Positions 60,967 through 64,000 of a DNA stretch of 64,000 bases are shown here, in pieces. The translations under genes and the position numbers were made by a program. This DNA comes from Patiria pectinifera (taxonomy: Eukaryota > Echinodermata > Asteroidea > Valvatida > Asterinidae). The stretch spans positions 36,334,392-36,398,391 of the forward strand of contig CM057142.1 in assembly GCA_029964075.1 (NCBI GenBank), read 5' to 3'. Numbering within the stretch: the stretch's first letter is position 1; the number at the start of each line of letters is the position of its first letter. Below the pieces are notes generated by a model that ran no database searches, was not told the DNA's origin, and saw only the letters and a program-made list of their open reading frames with translations.

Positions 60967-61396
60967 AGCCTATGTGGCTTTACGTGAAAACGAAAATTCA
61001 AGTTTTCTACATTTTGGCCCTTTCTGTTCAACGTGCTTGTCCATAGACGCGCGTGTGCACGCGCGCGCAGCTGAGAATGTAACAAAGATAATATTATGCT
61101 CTTTGTGAAAACGAAAATCTCAGTTAACCTACTTTTTACGCCTTTCCGTGCAATAGGTTGTGTATGCGTTCAAGAGGCCAAAATGCATGTGGCTTTTCGG
61201 GGAAAAAAAGCAAAATGCGAATATCGAGATTTCTGCCCGTTGCATCATTAATGTAATTTGGAAATTAATGATGTTTTGCTTACAGAAACATTTCAAATGG
61301 TTAAGTACAATGATTTAAAGCAAAATAGCGAAAAAATTCGAAATCGAAAAAAAAAAATTGGATTTTTTACATTATGTTGCTCTTCGTGAAAACGGT
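60967..61396. repeat. Degenerate repeats of gtggcttt(c/a)cgtgaaaacgaaaat
   Basis: Variants at about 60971, 61094, 61187 and 61373. Spacing is irregular (90-190 bp). No coding content. Confidence 0.4.
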
Positions 61397-61477
61397 GACG
61401 AAATTAGGTTATGCCCTTCACCGACGTCTAAACACTGTTTACTCAGTGTGTTACCTCCCGAATGAGAGTTGGAAAAA

Positions 61478-61549
61478 TCACTCGGGTGGGACTCGAACCC
61501 ACAAGCTCCTGCTTTCTAATGCAGATGTCTAACTACTCGACCACCGAGT
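61478..61549 (-). ncRNA. tRNA-like SINE head (tRNA-Ser-like)
   Basis: 72 nt with acceptor ACTCGG/CCGAGT, A box TGGTCGAGTAG, perfect T-arm GTGGG-TTCGAGT-CCCAC, and anticodon arm CTGC-ATTAGAAA-GCAG (AGA in the loop). The eight-base anticodon loop and repeat context argue against a functional tRNA gene. Confidence 0.6.
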
Positions 61550-61680
61550 TAACGGGATCGGTTGGCTGGATTGAATCTGATGTACATGGCAGCGGGTACG
61601 GCATCAACTGTTCATAAGATAGATTTTTGCGTCGGGGTGATGTAAATCAAATTAGGTTTTGCCCTTCACAGGCGTATAAC

Positions 61681-62480
61681 ACACTGACACAACCTATAGC
61701 TGACATCTTAAACCAGGCGTTAGAGGAGCAGCAACCACTCGGTTTTGGACGCAGTGTCCTTATCCTACTACAGAAGCCTGGAAAACCTTGAGGGCCTTTG
61801 TCCATCCTTAGACCTCTGGTCCTACTGACAACACTGCGCAAGACGCTCTCTATGATGGTCCTCAACCGCATCTATGAGAGGGTGGACGCGTTTCTCGCCC
61901 CGGCGGGACAAAGCGGCTTCCGTCAAGATTGTGGAACAGCGCCGTAGTGTTTGGCTACCGCTGGCTGTGCGCCAAGACAAAACGATGTATTCAGCGGAAT
62001 GCAGAGCTTCTTGGGCTTGATAGGAGTCGTGCCTCGATTGATGCAAGTTCTTAAGACGCTTCTCAACGAGTCGGAATTACGCATCATTCGACTTCTTTTA
62101 GCAGAAACATCACTAGTGCCCCGCCTGCAGAAGGGCACCTGCGAAGCCTTTGACACCACCATCGGCACACCTCAGGGAGACAGCCTGTGTCCAGTACTGA
62201 TTGTGGTATACCTAGAAGCAGCTCTCCGTGGCCTTCGTGAAAAACTGCAGATGCGAAGCAATAGAGACGGTGTCCTTCCTCTTGATGTATCATGACGTAT
62301 GCTGATGACGTAGACTTCGTGAGCTACTCGCGTCAGGTAGACCGTGCAGGAGAGGAGTGGCGCATGGCGAAGAAGCTCGGCTTAAGGTTGGGAGATGGTG
62401 AAGATGTCGCCCAACGTAAGCAGCTAGACAATGTAACATCCCACAAGATGAAAACACTATGGCTACAGCGAGGAAAATAG
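61681..62480 (+). pseudogene. Reverse transcriptase fragment in a multicopy element
   Basis: Frames in order read: VLILLQKPGKP then LRPLVLLTTLRKTLSMMVLN and AGQSGFRQD (61740-61935), later SELRIIRLLLAETSLVPRLQ, TIGTPQGDSLCPVLIVVYLE and MTYADDVDFVSY (62070-62330). These are RT blocks 2, 5 and the YADD active site of a non-LTR-like enzyme. A stop, frameshifts and a missing segment inactivate it. Confidence 0.75.
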
Positions 62481-62697
62481 TCGAGACGGCAGAAGCGAGA
62501 CTGACATAATACTTATGACAGCAACGCAAAAACTGCTTCTCACACATAACACACTGAGTATACAGTGTTAATACGTCGGTGAAGGGCAAAACCTAATTTG
62601 ATTTACATCACCCCGACGCAAAATCCATCTTTTGAACAGTTGATACCGTACCCGCTGCCATGTACATCAGATTCGAACCAGACAACCGATCCCGTTA

Positions 62698-62769
62698 GCT
62701 GGGTAGTCGAGAAGTAAGACATCTGGACTAGAAAGCAGGAGTGCGTGGGTTCGATTCCCACCCGAGTGA
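62698..62769 (+). ncRNA. Second tRNA-like SINE head
   Basis: It is homologous to 61478-61549 in the opposite orientation: T-arm GTGGG-TTCGATT-CCCAC, loop region actagaaagc. The acceptor stem pairs less well than in the first copy. Confidence 0.55.
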
Positions 62770-62889
62770 TTTTGTTCCAACTTTCACTCGGGAGGTAACA
62801 CACTAAGTAGTGTTTATACGTCAGTGAAGGGCATAACCGAATTTGATTTACATTACCCCGACGCAAAAATCCATCTGATGTATACGAAT

Positions 62890-64000
62890 AATTCCTCTCT
62901 TTTTTCTCTGTCTGAAATGATTTGCCAAAGTGTTAGCTCAACAATAATCAGGTACCAGCTGTTAAAGAGGTTGTGGAATGCTCGAAGACATTTCCGTCAT
63001 TTTTCGGGTATATGTAGCCTAGGGTGTGATGAAATAAAAACGACTATTGTTTCTGTCATGAAATGAATACAAAAGGTACTTTTGAGAGCTGTTTTTCAGG
63101 TCCCGTTTCGACCCGAACGTGCAATTTGTGTAAAAGTCGTCGTTGGGGGCAGCAAACAAAACATAGTAAATCGTGACGTCATAAACAGGACTCCCGATGC
63201 AGCGTAGTTCCAGCGAAACTTTTTGCAAATCACTCCGCGCAATGACATGACTTTCTTTACAATTACACTGAGCGACATTTTGTATGGGCAGCCACATGCT
63301 CCATAAATTCAACCGTAGTTGGCAACAGCTTCTACCCCCGAAATTCTAATAGGCAAGTTCAGAATTTAATAGGAATATATCTCAATTGACTTTTTGGTAC
63401 TTTCTATTGATTATTCAGTGTTTTGATAGTTACACATCATTTTGTTTATAGATCGGGGATCATTCTTTTGTGTTTGCCCTAATGGCTAACCATAGTAAGA
63501 AATGTCTGCGTTACATCAACATCGTTCGATCGTTCACATCGCATCACCGTGACACGCGCTGTGCAAAGCTGGCTGGAAATTCACGAGTGTACTTTTGCCT
63601 CTGGCCCGGCCGCTGGGACCGTAGATTTTGACACCGGTAAACGGTGTTGGAATTTCAAAATAATTTGTTGTTGATACGTGTACGGGTAGCGAACGCACTA
63701 GGCCAAGGCAAACCTATATGCCTATAATTGTGTCAGTCGCTGGCTGTAATCACACCACATTTTGTTTGCAATAAATTTCCAGCTTTCCCGTCCGGGTGTC
63801 ATCATGGAGGAAAAAGAATCCTCCGTAGCCATGCAGTTTGTCCAAAAGGTACCGTGCGAAACACGAGATCGGATTTCAGCCAAATTAACGGATAGAGCGC
63901 TGATCATGTACTGTACATTTTGTACGGCAAGAGTCTTCTTTTCTCAAGAGATTTGTTGAAATTGGACAAGAAATACTAAAGATATGATTTGTTAATGATA
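62890..64000. other. No gene recognised
   Basis: Short frames only. A 65-codon plus-strand frame at 63762 (EKESSVAMQFVQKVPCETRD) has protein-like composition but no recognisable domain and may continue outside the window. Confidence 0.4.

Larger units (their letters stand above)
61398..62860. mobile_element. Composite: RT fragment between inverted tRNA-headed repeats
   Basis: Two ~260-bp units (61398-61655 and 62590-62850) lie in opposite orientation around an RT pseudogene. Each starts or ends with ttgcccttcaccgacgt (or its complement), contains a tRNA-like segment and ends with gcgtcggggtgatgtaaatc. The RT portion itself is bounded by the same motif, inverted (61656 and 62590). The arrangement looks like a transposon with inverted termini carrying an RT, or nested insertions of a SINE family using those ends. 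Confidence 0.6.

Overview
The window is metazoan nuclear DNA, probably from a marine invertebrate. Clues are a Penelope-like retroelement, Ty3/Gypsy and LINE remnants, tRNA-headed SINEs, hAT- and PIF/Harbinger-like MITEs, large foldback elements, short TTAGGG-type interstitial repeats, AT-rich intergenic DNA and spliced genes with GT-AG introns. An echinoderm, hemichordate or amphioxus fits best, but the sequence alone does not settle it. There is no sign of bacterial organisation.

Two host genes can be argued for, both on the minus strand. (1) A protein kinase has its catalytic domain in one exon (33577-34569). Two upstream exons join it in phase (52093-52339 with an ATG, and 50949-50992), giving a three-exon gene of about 18.8 kb. 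The kinase lacks the glycine-rich loop and has HGD in place of HRD. The N-terminal exon carries a RHIM-like amyloid motif (V-N-V-G-x-x-N-N), which suggests a RIPK-like immune signalling protein. (2) A large P-loop GTPase of AIG1/septin-like type with a Cys/His-rich module and coiled coils lies in exon 21604-23280. An upstream in-phase exon (30708-30809) may belong to it. A weaker candidate coding segment lies on the plus strand at 59191-59692.

Most of the rest is mobile DNA. The region 1-9346 holds a degenerate ~1.36 kb tandem duplication, two small repeat arrays and several inverted repeats. A nearly complete Penelope-like element occupies 9347-12972, with a 13-bp target-site duplication, an inverted 5' terminus, an apparent intron, RT and GIY-YIG domains, a one-base frameshift and a hammerhead-like terminal motif. 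The region 12990-20900 is AT-rich and apparently non-coding apart from one clean PIF/Harbinger MITE. The GTPase gene and its proposed intron (23281-30707) contain three inverted-repeat elements.

The long kinase intron (34570-50948) is filled with a GATAATGTATC-rich foldback, a nested palindromic inverted structure of 2.5 kb, two hAT-like elements, a decayed Ty3/Gypsy element with 164-168 bp LTRs, and a 3-kb element with ~480-bp inverted termini. The right end (54700-63000) holds an L2/CR1-like LINE, a second copy of the GATAATGTATC foldback with another MITE in it, and a composite of RT fragments flanked by inverted tRNA-headed repeats.
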